Below are positions 37,206 to 46,189 of a stretch of 64,000 bases of DNA, one piece after another. Within the stretch, counting starts at the first letter, position 1, and each line of letters begins with the position of its first letter. Position numbers and translations under genes: made by a program. The stretch spans positions 186,001-250,000 of the forward strand of contig CANIGJ010000001.1 in NCBI GenBank assembly GCA_947467145.1, in the 5' to 3' direction. The notes below the pieces were generated by a model. It saw nothing but the letters and a program-made list of their open reading frames with translations, ran no database searches and had not been told where the DNA came from. This stretch comes from Rhodospirillaceae bacterium. Its GTDB lineage: Bacteria > Pseudomonadota > Alphaproteobacteria > Rhodospirillales > UBA2165.

Positions 37206-38111
37206 CTAAGGAGCGGCCGGTAATCTTGTTCTGACGGCGCTAATCCGCGTCGCCCACTCGCGATGCCAGCAACAATCGTGATCGAAGCCGGGCACGACCT
37301 CCACGATACGCGCGGCACTGGTGCGCGCCGACGCCGCCACATAGCTCTGCACCACGGACGGCGGCACCGTTTCGTCGGACGTCCCCACCAGATGATATTG
37401 CGCAAGGTTCGCGATACGATCGGCTTCGCGGGCGGGATCGAGCGAATTTTTCATCGCATCGACACCCAAGGTGCGGGTCCAGGCGGCGAGATCCAGATTG
37501 GCCGCGACGGTGATGATGCGCTGCACATCGGTTCGTCGCGCCGCGATCAGCGCCGCCAAAACGCCGCCGCCAGAATAGCCGATCAGTTCGATCCCACTGT
37601 CGCCGGCCGTTTTACGCCGATCGATCGCCTGCGACAGGGCCGCGACCACCTCGGGCGCATAGCGCGAACCTGTCCAATAGCGCACATCGCATCCGGATGT
37701 GTCCCGGGCGGCCAAATACTGGCAGGGACGGCCGAGATAGAGGACGTTCGCCGCCGGATCGGCCAGCGCCAGACGCAGGCCCACGGGGCGCTCAGGGGTC
37801 GGATTGGCTGACGGGGTGGAGCGATCGAGCCACGCCCGGCCATCGCCCTCGATATAGACCGTCAGCAGGGCATGCGGCGCCTGGCGCCGCTCGAGCGTGA
37901 GCAAGTTAAACGGCTTGGCATCGACAAAATCACGACGCCACGATTGGGCGGCCGCCTGCTCGAACAAGGCGTCGCGGCGGCCGGCAAAATCGAACGTGCT
38001 GCAGCCTGCCGACAGAAGCGTCAGCGTCGCCAAAAGGACGCGGATCGTCCGTGCACAAAACAATGGGGCCAAGTCTAAGACTTGGCCCCACGCACGACGC
38101 TTACGCGTCAA
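37206..38111 (-). CDS. Putative lipoprotein alpha/beta hydrolase
   Basis: A hydrolase of about 285-301 residues with a lipobox (LSAGC) preceded by a short hydrophobic signal, so the mature protein is probably an outer- or inner-membrane lipoprotein. The nucleophile elbow is GYSGGGVLAAL, and the late FDHDCCWH holds a plausible catalytic His. The ATG at 38111 would put 16 residues encoded by the preceding gene's terminator hairpin (38064-38090) before the signal. TTG at 38063, giving MFCARTIRVLLATLTLLSAGC, makes a better lipoprotein signal but has no clear ribosome-binding site. The substrate is unknown. Confidence 0.72.
   Translation of the reverse strand: MTRKRRAWGQVLDLAPLFCARTIRVLLATLTLLSAGCSTFDFAGRRDALFEQAAAQSWRRDFVDAKPFNLLTLERRQAPHALLTVYIEGDGRAWLDRSTPSANPTPERPVGLRLALADPAANVLYLGRPCQYLAARDTSGCDVRYWTGSRYAPEVVAALSQAIDRRKTAGDSGIELIGYSGGGVLAALIAARRTDVQRIITVAANLDLAAWTRTLGVDAMKNSLDPAREADRIANLAQYHLVGTSDETVPPSVVQSYVAASARTSAARIVEVVPGFDHDCCWHREWATRISAVRTRLPAAP
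38052..38090 (-). terminator. Terminator of the barrel protein gene, inside the hydrolase frame
   Basis: On the minus strand, TGGGGCCAAGTC (38090-38079) and GACTTGGCCCCA (38075-38064) form a 12-bp perfect stem with a 3-base loop, followed by TTGTTTTG. It lies about 37 bp past the barrel gene stop, yet falls within the open frame of the following hydrolase if that starts at 38111. Confidence 0.75.
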
Positions 38112-38126
38112 AGGTAGATGATCGAG

Positions 38127-39224
38127 TTAGAAGGCCAAGCGAACCGTCGCCGAACCACCGTAGCTCGAGATGTCTTCGCGCTGGGCCGTACGGCCTTCGA
38201 CGTTGACGGAGAAGTTCGGCATGACGGCCATGTTCAAGCCCAGCGAACCACCGAGCGTGTTGCGGCCATCATAGGTGCCTTCACCCGACTGCGAGACGTT
38301 GTAGCTGTAAGTGCCGCCGAGATACGGCTCGATCTTGTCGAACGAGTAGCCGAGGCGAACGCCGGTGTTCGCGGCGCCGATGTTGATGTCGGACTTCGCA
38401 CGGGCAACGCCGTTGCTCTCGCGATAGGCGTCCTGGTCTTCCGTCACGTAGGACATACCCACGCGACCGCCGAGGTTCCACTTGTTCAAGCTCCAGCCGC
38501 CGACGAGATCGGCCGCGCCGAACATGCGTTCGGCATCGAACGCACCGCGGATGGTGGTGCTGGTCAGCGGATCCTTGCGGTCCGTGTCGTAGGACAGCCA
38601 AGTGTAGCCGCCAACGACGTCGATGCTGAAGACCTTGGTCAGGCCGAAGCTGACATAGGGCGAAATGGTGTAGCCCGAGGTGTCGATGTTACCGCGGTTG
38701 AACGAGGTCGTGATGTCGGCGGTTTCATAACCGAGGCCGAGACCGATGAAGGTCGGCGTTTCGATGCTGCCGAGGCGATAGTCGAAGCCAACCATGCCGG
38801 ACATCAGGTCCGATTCGAAATTGGCGCCGGTCTTGTCGCCTTCGCTGCGCAGGTAGGCGATGTTGCCCCACACACCCATGCGGGTATCCATATTTTCACC
38901 GGCCGAAGCGCCCGTGCCGTTACCGGCGGCGAACAGGCTCTGGCTCTGGATGCCGGCGCGAGCCGAGCCGCTGCCCTGGCGGAACTGCGAGACGCGGCTG
39001 GAGACCAGGCCGACGGTCGTGGCGGCGGCGGTTGCGACGAGCGCGCCCGAGGTCACGGTCGTACCGGACGAATTCTGATTGCCTTGGCAGGAGGCGTTAT
39101 AGGTGTAGCCCGTGTCCGTGCACGACGTCTGCGCGATCGCGGTGCCGGTCCAGGCAGACGTTGCGACCATCGCGACGAGGGCGAGCGCCAACCCATAACG
39201 GATAAACTGACCTAGTGAAAACAT
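38127..39224 (-). CDS. Autotransporter-type outer-membrane beta-barrel protein
   Basis: A 365-residue secreted protein with a signal peptide (cleavage after about residue 31, GTAIA). A short low-complexity Ser/Thr/Asn/Gly/Ala-rich linker (residues 33-100) leads into a C-terminal barrel of alternating aromatic strands (MGVWGNIAYL, FIGLGLGYETA, YTISPYVSFG, VVGGYTWLSY) and ends in Phe (TVRLAF), the outer-membrane targeting signal. Length and lack of a long passenger suggest a simple barrel or porin-like protein of the autotransporter-barrel family. AGGAGT precedes the ATG. The 154 bp upstream, before the next gene end, are AT-richer and likely hold the promoter. Confidence 0.85.
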   Translation of the reverse strand: MFSLGQFIRYGLALALVAMVATSAWTGTAIAQTSCTDTGYTYNASCQGNQNSSGTTVTSGALVATAAATTVGLVSSRVSQFRQGSGSARAGIQSQSLFAAGNGTGASAGENMDTRMGVWGNIAYLRSEGDKTGANFESDLMSGMVGFDYRLGSIETPTFIGLGLGYETADITTSFNRGNIDTSGYTISPYVSFGLTKVFSIDVVGGYTWLSYDTDRKDPLTSTTIRGAFDAERMFGAADLVGGWSLNKWNLGGRVGMSYVTEDQDAYRESNGVARAKSDINIGAANTGVRLGYSFDKIEPYLGGTYSYNVSQSGEGTYDGRNTLGGSLGLNMAVMPNFSVNVEGRTAQREDISSYGGSATVRLAF

Positions 39225-39378
39225 GCGAAAAACTCCTGATGTCTTATGGACCGCCCCTACCGCGATCCTGAGATACCTATATTTCTATTTGATTTTATAG
39301 ACTTCGGCCAAGAGCAAAGTATGAAAAGTGGCGCGACGACCGCACTTTGCGGCAAAAATACAACAACATTAGATTTCG

Positions 39379-41385
39379 CTACTGTTCGATCTCCCGGGCT
39401 AAAACCTCGTCCACCGGCATAAGATTGCGGATGCCAAATGTGAGGCTGCGCCTCAGGTTTTTCATGCCGGATGCGCTCGTCGCCTCCTTGCCCAGCAGAA
39501 CGACGCCCGAAAACCACAGCCCGACCGGGTCGTCACCATGCCGCGCCAGGATGAGGTTGGCGAAATTGAGGGCCTCGGCCTCCCGCCCGCCCGCCAAGAG
39601 GTGATTAAAGTAGGGAATCGTGATGTCCGAGCGCCGGGGGGCGCGCCGAATCAGCCGTTCCATGGCGGCCCGATAGTCCGCCTCGGACACGCCGAAGCGA
39701 GCTTGGTAGCGCGGCCGGGTAAAGGTAATGCCCGACAATACGTTGGCCGCCGAGATGCTCAATTTCAAGGTTTTGGGGCCGTCACCCGCCACGGCCGCCG
39801 CCAACTCGGTCCGTAAGATGTCGAGGCCCCGTTCGCTGCTCTCACCATGCGTCAGGGCATAAACGTGCTGGAGCAGGGTCGTATCGTAAATCTCGCGCAA
39901 CCCGGCCGCGAATCGTCGCTCGAATTGCAGATCGCTCTCCGTCCGCACAATCCGATCGATCGCAGCGCGCTCGGCCGCGATATTACGCGACACGATGCCG
40001 GCCAGAACGCCGGCAATCGCCAGAATGCAGCCCGCCGCCAACCCGGCCGCCGGCCATATCCAGTGGCGTCGCAGCCCCGGCGCAGCGGCCCAGGCAACAT
40101 CCTTGGCATCGCCCGCCAGAAGAACCATCGCAATGGCCATCACCGGCAGGGTATGCGGCATCTGGAACCAGAACGATTGCAGGGTCACCAACACCAGGGT
40201 GACGAACAGCGCCAGGCGCCGGTGCTCGAAGGGTGCGACGGCGACCACTGCCGCGCCGTAAGCCATCAGCAGGAGTGCCGCGACGAAGCCGGACGACAGC
40301 AACGCCTCGAAATATTGGTTATGGCTGTGGAAATCGACCCGCCGGATGGCATCCCAATAGACCCGTGACGGCCCGATGTACTCGTGAAGGCGTCCCTCGA
40401 CGATGGGAAGATTCGCGAGCAGGGCCTCATTATAGTGCCCCCATCCCAGACCGACCAGAATTCGCCAGGGCTCGTCGATCAAGCTCTGCGCGCCGACAAC
40501 GACCAGCATCGCACGCGACCACATGCTGGCCCACGAATCGGCAACTATAGATCCGACCGAGCCGATCCATCCAAGCCGCGCGATGTCTTCGCGATAGGGC
40601 TCGCGCCACGTGGACCCGACGAGAATCACGGCCAGTGTTACCACGAGCGGCATGACGATACTGAGCCAGGTTGCTGTTCGCAGCGACCTGGCGCGCCAAA
40701 ACAATCCCTGCACCACCAACGCGCCCGCAGTTGCCAGCAACGCCGCCTTGTTCGACGACAGGACCGCCAGGATCAGACATAGGACTGCGGCGGCAGCGAT
40801 GCCGACCGCGCGACCGCGCGCGAACACGCCGAGGATGGCGAACACGAACACCGCGTAGAACGCCAGATAGTCGCCGAAGAAAAAGGGCGCCCAACTCGCC
40901 TTGGCGCGAAACAAGGCGTCGAGGATAAACGCTACCGCCACGGTCGCAAACGTCACCGCAAGCACCGCGCGCCGCCACGCGCGGTCATGCAAGGTCACGA
41001 ACGCCGCCGCGGTGAGCGCGGCCAGATCTAGGTAAGCCAAGGCACCGAAGCCATGTTCGGGGGCGCCAAACAGCGACAAGGCCGGCAGGGTGGTCAGTGG
41101 CAACAAAACGACCGCAAGAGCGAAGATCGCCGCCGGGATCAGGACCAGCGGATGGCGCAAGGCCTGCACAGCCTGCGCATCGCCGCCGAGCGCCGCCGCC
41201 GCGCAGCCCAGCGCCGCTACCGCCGACAAGCCATGCAACCATGGCATGGCGCCCTCAACCTGCACCCAGATGCCGGAGTAGAATGGCGGCAGAGCAAGAA
41301 AAATCGCAAGCGGCGCCAATAAGGTGGCGGCCCGAGCGGCGAAAAGTCCGAACGATGACACGACGTGTGAAGGGGCGAGATGCAT
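39379..41385 (-). CDS. O-antigen ligase/polymerase-like membrane protein
   Basis: A 668-residue inner-membrane protein with about ten to twelve hydrophobic segments in residues 15-450 and a soluble C-terminal third. The Wzy_C-type signature FHSHNQYFEALLSSG (near residue 350) occurs in the large periplasmic loop, matching O-antigen ligases and polymerases that join lipid-linked glycans. The soluble tail contains helical segments compatible with tetratricopeptide-like repeats. The ATG at 41385 has no good ribosome-binding site and lies only five bases from the 24-bp inverted repeat at 41391-41414, so expression may be tightly controlled. Neighbouring surface genes support a cell-envelope glycan role. 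Confidence 0.75.
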   Translation of the reverse strand: MHLAPSHVVSSFGLFAARAATLLAPLAIFLALPPFYSGIWVQVEGAMPWLHGLSAVAALGCAAAALGGDAQAVQALRHPLVLIPAAIFALAVVLLPLTTLPALSLFGAPEHGFGALAYLDLAALTAAAFVTLHDRAWRRAVLAVTFATVAVAFILDALFRAKASWAPFFFGDYLAFYAVFVFAILGVFARGRAVGIAAAAVLCLILAVLSSNKAALLATAGALVVQGLFWRARSLRTATWLSIVMPLVVTLAVILVGSTWREPYREDIARLGWIGSVGSIVADSWASMWSRAMLVVVGAQSLIDEPWRILVGLGWGHYNEALLANLPIVEGRLHEYIGPSRVYWDAIRRVDFHSHNQYFEALLSSGFVAALLLMAYGAAVVAVAPFEHRRLALFVTLVLVTLQSFWFQMPHTLPVMAIAMVLLAGDAKDVAWAAAPGLRRHWIWPAAGLAAGCILAIAGVLAGIVSRNIAAERAAIDRIVRTESDLQFERRFAAGLREIYDTTLLQHVYALTHGESSERGLDILRTELAAAVAGDGPKTLKLSISAANVLSGITFTRPRYQARFGVSEADYRAAMERLIRRAPRRSDITIPYFNHLLAGGREAEALNFANLILARHGDDPVGLWFSGVVLLGKEATSASGMKNLRRSLTFGIRNLMPVDEVLAREIEQ

Positions 41386-41390
41386 TATCT

Positions 41391-41414
41391 TTATACCGAT
41401 CCGTATCGGTATAA
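41391..41414. promoter_or_regulatory. Perfect inverted repeat between O-antigen-ligase-like gene and small secreted protein
   Basis: TTATACCGAT (41391-41400), spacer CCGT, ATCGGTATAA (41405-41414): a 10-bp perfect dyad. TATAAT at 41410-41415 overlaps the right arm and TATAAA on the minus strand overlaps the left arm, so a bound dimer could block both divergent promoters. Confidence 0.6.
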
Positions 41415-41494
41415 TTCAGTTCGGCCCAATCATAAACGCCGGGATAAACTTTTCGACCGGCTGCGATGCTCTGGGATCAATAAGGAGAGTTCGA

Positions 41495-41725
41495 ATGAAA
41501 ATCGTCACGATTGTAAGCCTTGCCCTGGCGCTTGCCGCGCTGCCCGCGATCGGGACCTCGCCCGCCTTTGCGCAGGCCGGCGGCCCGAACGTCACCGCGC
41601 CCAATACAGTGAACGGCGCCAAGTCCAATATGGACGCGGTGAAAAAGAACACCGAAGAAGAACGCCTGCGTCTTCAGAAGGAAGAAGAGGCCAAGAAGAA
41701 AGCCGCCCAAGGCCAAGGCAAATAA
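41495..41725 (+). CDS. Small secreted Lys/Glu-rich protein
   Basis: A 76-residue protein. Residues 1-26 are a Sec signal peptide (MKIVTIVSLALALAALP, ending SPAFA). The mature part of about 50 residues begins QAGGPNVTAPN and becomes a charged helix with EEERLRLQKEEEAKKK. The start is ATG at 41495 with AAGGAGAG upstream, shorter than the open frame from 41324. No family was recognised. The mature form is too small to be an enzyme; a periplasmic helical adaptor or envelope-spacing role is only a guess. Confidence 0.75.
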   Translation: MKIVTIVSLALALAALPAIGTSPAFAQAGGPNVTAPNTVNGAKSNMDAVKKNTEEERLRLQKEEEAKKKAAQGQGK

Positions 41726-41735
41726 GCCTAACCCT

Positions 41736-42770
41736 CTAGCGGCCTTTGTCTTCGCGCCACAGGCCGAGAGCCTGTTGGGCCGGCCGGTCCGACAGGCTGA
41801 AGAGGATGGCGTCATCCGTCGCCTCGTGCCGATACGGCAGCCATCCCGGCACGACGACGACATCGTGCGATCCCCACTCGAACGACGTGCCGTTGACGAT
41901 CGTGCGCCCGCGTCCTTCGACGCAGACATAGATCGTGCTGTCGGTCATGCGCGCCTCGGCACCTGAAAAACCACGCGGCAGATGTTGCAGGAACCCGCCC
42001 ATGGTCGGCGAGGGCCAGCCGCCGGTCGCGGGATCGCTGTAGCGCAAGCGCAGACCGTCGGCCGGATCGAGCGTCGCCGTCGGTGCCAATTGCGCCAATG
42101 CCGCGCGCGACGATTTATAAGAATAATTCATCACCGCCGAAGCCTGACGCTGCGGCACATGGCCGACCGGCAGCATGTTGGCGCCGTAGCGCGCCTGCGC
42201 ATCGTCCTCGGGACGCAGGACCGGATGGGTCAGTTCGGCATAGGTTTCGCGGAACGCAGTATCGAGGAAGCCGACCAGCGGCGTATCCAAACCATCGAGC
42301 CACACCACCGGCTCATTGCCCTGATTGCCGTGATCGTGCCAGCTCCACGCCGGGGTCACGACAAAATCGCCGGGATGCAGACGCGTGCGTTCGCCATCCA
42401 CACTGGTATAGGCGCCCTCGCCCTCGATCACGAAACGCACGGCGGTTTGGCTATGGCGATGGCAGGGTGCGATCTCGCCCGGCAACACCAGTTGAAGACC
42501 GGCATAGAGCGTGTTGGTCGCGCGCATCTCGCCGGCATAGGCCGGGTTTTCCAGCACGATCACACGGCGGAAGGCATCTTCGGCGCGCACCAGATCGCCG
42601 GCTTCCATCAGACGCGGACGCACGTCGTCGTAGAGCCATGCCTTCGGCTGGGCGTCCGAGCGTGGCTTGGACAGATCGACACCGCGCCTAGCGACCCACA
42701 GCGCCGCCAGATCCTGTTCGGCGAGGCGACGATGAAAGTCGAGCTGAGGATCGCTGCGAATGTCGTCCAT
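41736..42770 (-). CDS. Gentisate 1,2-dioxygenase-like bicupin
   Basis: A 344-residue two-cupin ring-cleavage dioxygenase of the gentisate/1-hydroxy-2-naphthoate family. The first cupin has the metal ligands in PCHRHSQTAVRFVIEG (His, His) and a later His in TPAWSWHDHG, which is the gentisate-dioxygenase pattern. The second cupin, around residues 240-330, has EWGSHDVVVVPGWLPYRHEA and is weaker. It opens aromatic 1,4-diols between the carboxylated carbons. It is third in an operon behind an LLM flavin enzyme and an alpha/beta hydrolase, a typical peripheral-plus-cleavage arrangement. AAGGATAGGG precedes the ATG. Confidence 0.88.
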   Translation of the reverse strand: MDDIRSDPQLDFHRRLAEQDLAALWVARRGVDLSKPRSDAQPKAWLYDDVRPRLMEAGDLVRAEDAFRRVIVLENPAYAGEMRATNTLYAGLQLVLPGEIAPCHRHSQTAVRFVIEGEGAYTSVDGERTRLHPGDFVVTPAWSWHDHGNQGNEPVVWLDGLDTPLVGFLDTAFRETYAELTHPVLRPEDDAQARYGANMLPVGHVPQRQASAVMNYSYKSSRAALAQLAPTATLDPADGLRLRYSDPATGGWPSPTMGGFLQHLPRGFSGAEARMTDSTIYVCVEGRGRTIVNGTSFEWGSHDVVVVPGWLPYRHEATDDAILFSLSDRPAQQALGLWREDKGR

Positions 42771-42774
42771 GACC

Positions 42775-43557
42775 CTATCCTTTTAAAAACTTGGCGATCG
42801 CATCCGCGACCGCAACCGGCGCGTCGAACTCGACCTTATGTCCGGCCTGCGGGATCGTGACGATGGTCGTCTTCCCCGCAATAGCTTCGGCGAACTTCGC
42901 CGCGTAAACGGGCGGGATCACCCGATCCTCGGCACCCCATATAATAAGCGTCGGCTGGGTGATGCGAAACAGCCGTTTGCTCAACCGTGTATCGCCGAGC
43001 GGCCAGAGAATGCGCGCCGCCGCCATCTCGGCGCGGACCTGCATCAAGGTCCAATCCATTTCGCTGGCACTGTTGGGACGCGCGCGATAAGCGTCGTAGG
43101 CCTGCGGATCGCGCGCGAGGAGCGCGGATTGCTCGCCCGTTTTGACCGCGAAGACATCCGCGATCGGCGCCGCCTCGTCGAACAACCCATACGGCGCAAT
43201 CAGCACAAGCTTACGCACGAGATCGGGCCGCAGCGCCGCAACCTCGGCCGCCAAGGCACCACCGACGGATGCACCAATCAGATCGGCGCCGGCAAGGCCA
43301 GTGGCCTGCACGAGATCGACCGCCGCGAGGGACCAATCGAAAATATCGTCGAGCCGCTCGTAGTCCGCGCCGCCCGGAAAACCGGGCAGCGATGGTGCGA
43401 CAACACGGCGCGTCTTGGCGAGCGCGTCCAACGCCGATGGCCAGGCCGGCAGACCGCCGAGGCCCGCCAGATACACAACCGGCGCGCCGGTGCCTTTTTC
43501 CCACACGCGCGCGGATCCGGCAGGCGTGGCGACAGTGAGTTCGATGAGTTCGCTCAC
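42775..43557 (-). CDS. Alpha/beta hydrolase (meta-cleavage or ester hydrolase type)
   Basis: A 260-residue hydrolase with the nucleophile elbow IGASVGGALAAEV (near residue 100), Asp in WGAEDRVIPP and His in QAGHKVEF near the end. Such proteins commonly hydrolyse ring-fission products or aromatic esters. Start is the GTG at 43557, which overlaps the upstream LLM stop as GTGA, so translation is coupled; a longer frame to 43623 exists but is unlikely. Only four bases separate it from the dioxygenase gene downstream. Confidence 0.88.
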   Translation of the reverse strand: MSELIELTVATPAGSARVWEKGTGAPVVYLAGLGGLPAWPSALDALAKTRRVVAPSLPGFPGGADYERLDDIFDWSLAAVDLVQATGLAGADLIGASVGGALAAEVAALRPDLVRKLVLIAPYGLFDEAAPIADVFAVKTGEQSALLARDPQAYDAYRARPNSASEMDWTLMQVRAEMAAARILWPLGDTRLSKRLFRITQPTLIIWGAEDRVIPPVYAAKFAEAIAGKTTIVTIPQAGHKVEFDAPVAVADAIAKFLKG

Positions 43558-44819
43558 GAGGTGAAGGCCGCCACGGGCGCCGGCTGCTGGCGCTTCGCCT
43601 GCGCGATCGGCTTCGGCCACCATTTATGTTCCCACTTGTCCTCGAACAGACCTTTGATCTGCGGCATCACCTTCTTGGCGAACAGCGACGTGTTGTATTC
43701 GGTCAGATCGCGCGGCATGTCACCGAAATGCAGCAACAGCAAAATGTTGCCAACATTGAGCTGGATCGCGACCTCGCGCAGCTTGTCGGCGACCTCGTCC
43801 GGGCTGCCGATGATCACATGACCCTCGTCGAAGAACCGGGTCTTGGAATAATCGCGCGACACCGTTTGGGGCCCGCCCGATGCTGCCCCCGACGCGGCGG
43901 CAACCTGCGAGCCCATGCGCGCGCGGATTGAGTCTTCCGTCGTATAGCCGGGCGGCGACGAGAAGGCCGGATCGAGATGCAGACTGCGATTATAGAAATA
44001 GTCGGCGTGCGGGGCATAAAGTTTTTCCGCTTCGGCGCGCGTTTCGGCGACGCCGACGAATTGCAGGAAACCGGCATGGAACGGATTGGGCTCCTGGCCC
44101 AGTTCCTTCATGCGATTCCAGAAGCCCTTCATCACGCCGGCCGAGGCCTGCCAGCCGAAATAAGATAAATACGCGTAGAGGTAATCCTTCTCGGCGCACA
44201 TGTCCCAGGTTTCGATCGAACCCGAACCCGGAATCCAGATCGGCGGGCGCGGCTGCTGCATCGGACGCGGCCAAGCATTGACGTAGCGTTGCTGGTTGAA
44301 GCGGCCATTGAAGGCAAAGGGCTGATCGGATTCCCAAGCGCGTGTGATGAAATCGATGGCTTCGTAATAGCGTGGCCGCAGCAGGCCGGGATTCTGCCCA
44401 TAGGCGTAACAGGTATCCATCGCGGTACCGACCGGAAAGCCCGCGATCAGGCGGCCGCCCGAAATGCAGTCGATCATCGCCATTTCCTCGGCCACGCGAG
44501 TCGGCGGGTTATAAAGTGCTACCGAATTGCCCATGACGCAGATGGCGGCATCCGAGGTGCGGCGCGCCAGGGTGGCGGCGATCAGGTTCGGCGACGGCAT
44601 CATGCCGTAGGCATTGGCGTGATGTTCGTTGACGCAGATGGCGTCGAAGCCCTGCGCGGCGGCGAATTCCAGTTCGTCCATATATTCGTTGTACAGCTCG
44701 TGCCCGCGCTGCGAATCGAACAGGGCCCGGTCGATGCTGACCCAAACGGACTTGTGTTCGTCCTTAAAATTGTCCTGCAGGTCCTGATAGGGCATCAGGT
44801 GGAACCACAATGACCGCAC
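43554..44819 (-). CDS. LLM-class flavin-dependent oxidoreductase
   Basis: A 421-residue bacterial-luciferase-like monooxygenase. Signatures are the N-terminal beta-strand with CVNEHHANAYGMMPSPNLIA, GNSVALYNPPTRVAEEMAMID and SGGRLIAGFPVGTA. These enzymes use reduced FMN and oxygen to oxidise substrates. Start is GTG at 44819 with AAGGAGG upstream. It leads an operon of hydrolase and ring-cleavage dioxygenase, so hydroxylation or oxidative attack on an aromatic or heterocyclic precursor is the logical role. No flavin reductase gene is visible in the window. Confidence 0.88.
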   Translation of the reverse strand: MRSLWFHLMPYQDLQDNFKDEHKSVWVSIDRALFDSQRGHELYNEYMDELEFAAAQGFDAICVNEHHANAYGMMPSPNLIAATLARRTSDAAICVMGNSVALYNPPTRVAEEMAMIDCISGGRLIAGFPVGTAMDTCYAYGQNPGLLRPRYYEAIDFITRAWESDQPFAFNGRFNQQRYVNAWPRPMQQPRPPIWIPGSGSIETWDMCAEKDYLYAYLSYFGWQASAGVMKGFWNRMKELGQEPNPFHAGFLQFVGVAETRAEAEKLYAPHADYFYNRSLHLDPAFSSPPGYTTEDSIRARMGSQVAAASGAASGGPQTVSRDYSKTRFFDEGHVIIGSPDEVADKLREVAIQLNVGNILLLLHFGDMPRDLTEYNTSLFAKKVMPQIKGLFEDKWEHKWWPKPIAQAKRQQPAPVAAFTS

Positions 44820-44971
44820 GTTGCCTCCTTATTGATTCTGCACGATGCGTCCATCCATCGTGCCGCCTTTCCTTGCCCATATCAACGATCCCGACACCTG
44901 TCCTTTTCACAGGCGCAACCGGCGAATATCATTGGCTTAACCAATAGAGACTTACGGAGGCTCAGTCCCCA
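44820..44971. promoter_or_regulatory. Divergent intergenic region with dyad ATTGG-CCAAT
   Basis: A 152-bp gap between the divergent LLM and bicupin operons. ATTGGCTTAACCAAT at 44931-44945 is a near-perfect 15-bp dyad, and CCTGT (44897-44901) and ACAGG (44909-44913) form a small hairpin. Either could be a regulator site; no regulator is next to it. Confidence 0.45.
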
Positions 44972-46189
44972 ATGCCCCACGATATCGGCGCCCAATCGCA
45001 CTGGCACGAACCCGGTGCCAACCAGAAGGCCGGCTACGGCAAGTTCGGCCGCCCGGCCTCGCGCTACGACCTGTTCATGCAGTCGGAAGGCATCCCGATC
45101 TTCCGCGATCTCGGCGTCAGCAATGTGCGCAACCTGCCCCTGCAGCCGTGGAAGCGGCTGGGCGGCAAGGGCAGCTACATCCAGCTCTGGGGCACCGAGG
45201 GCAAGTGGGGCAATTACGTCGTCGAGGTGCCGGGCGCCGGTGCGCTCAACGTCGAGAAGCATATGTTCGAGAAGATCTGCTTCGTCGTCGAAGGACGCGG
45301 CACGACGGAAGTCTGGCTCGAAGGCGACAAGAAGCGCCATATCTTCGAATGGCAAAAGGGCTCGCTGTTCTCGATCCCGCTCAATGCCTATCACCGCATC
45401 GTCAACGCAACCTCGTCGCCGGCCCTCATCTTGTGCGGCACGACCGGGCCCAATGTGATGAACGCGCTGAACAGCGTCGATGCCGTGTTCAACAACGCCT
45501 ATCAGTTCCGCGACCGCTTCTCGGGTGCCGACGATTTCTATAAGCCCAACGAGGATATCGAACCCGATCCGGTGCGCGGTCTCGCCATGCGGCGCACCAA
45601 CCTGATCCCCGATATCGTCAATTGCGAGTTGCCGCTCGATAATCGCCGTTCGCCGGGCTATCGCCGCATCGAGCCCTACATGACGGAGAACACGTTCTAT
45701 CTGTGGATCGCACAGCACGAGAACGGCCGATATTCCAAGGCGCACGCGCATACTTCGGCCGCCGTGCTGCTCTGTTTGACCGGCAAGGGCTACACCTACA
45801 CCTGGCCGGAGCATCTGGGCCCGACGCCGTGGAAAGACGGTAAGGGCGACGAGGTCCGCCGTCTCGATTACGAACCGGGCGGCATCGTTACCGCGGCGCC
45901 TGGCGGCAACCGCTGGTACCATCAGCATTTCGGTGTTTCGAAGGAGCCGTTCCGCCTGACCGCGTGGTTCGGACCGCACGCTCCGGGGCGCGAAGCGGGC
46001 GTACCGGGCGAGAAACACACCGATGTCGGCGCCATCGACCTGCCCGACGGCGGCACGGCCATCCCCTATTGGATGGAGGACCCGTTCCTGCGCCAGGAAT
46101 ACGCCAACACGCTGAAGCGCGAAGGCGCCGAGAACCGGATGGAAGAAAAATTCTACGAGCCCGGCACCAAATATTCGTTCGCCGACTAA
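44972..46189 (+). CDS. Bicupin protein, gentisate-dioxygenase-like
   Basis: A 405-residue two-cupin protein. The second domain has clear ligands in SKAHAHTSAAVLLCLTGKGY (His, His) and a later WYHQHFG; the first (EKHMFEKICFVVEGRG) retains only one His of the usual pair, so only one metal site looks intact. It is first in an operon with EutA-like, rhodanese-like and TPP genes, and its TAA is directly followed by the EutA ATG. Function is unassigned; a ring-cleaving or isomerising oxygenase is possible. GGAGG lies 12 bases from the ATG, which is long. Confidence 0.78.
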   Translation: MPHDIGAQSHWHEPGANQKAGYGKFGRPASRYDLFMQSEGIPIFRDLGVSNVRNLPLQPWKRLGGKGSYIQLWGTEGKWGNYVVEVPGAGALNVEKHMFEKICFVVEGRGTTEVWLEGDKKRHIFEWQKGSLFSIPLNAYHRIVNATSSPALILCGTTGPNVMNALNSVDAVFNNAYQFRDRFSGADDFYKPNEDIEPDPVRGLAMRRTNLIPDIVNCELPLDNRRSPGYRRIEPYMTENTFYLWIAQHENGRYSKAHAHTSAAVLLCLTGKGYTYTWPEHLGPTPWKDGKGDEVRRLDYEPGGIVTAAPGGNRWYHQHFGVSKEPFRLTAWFGPHAPGREAGVPGEKHTDVGAIDLPDGGTAIPYWMEDPFLRQEYANTLKREGAENRMEEKFYEPGTKYSFAD

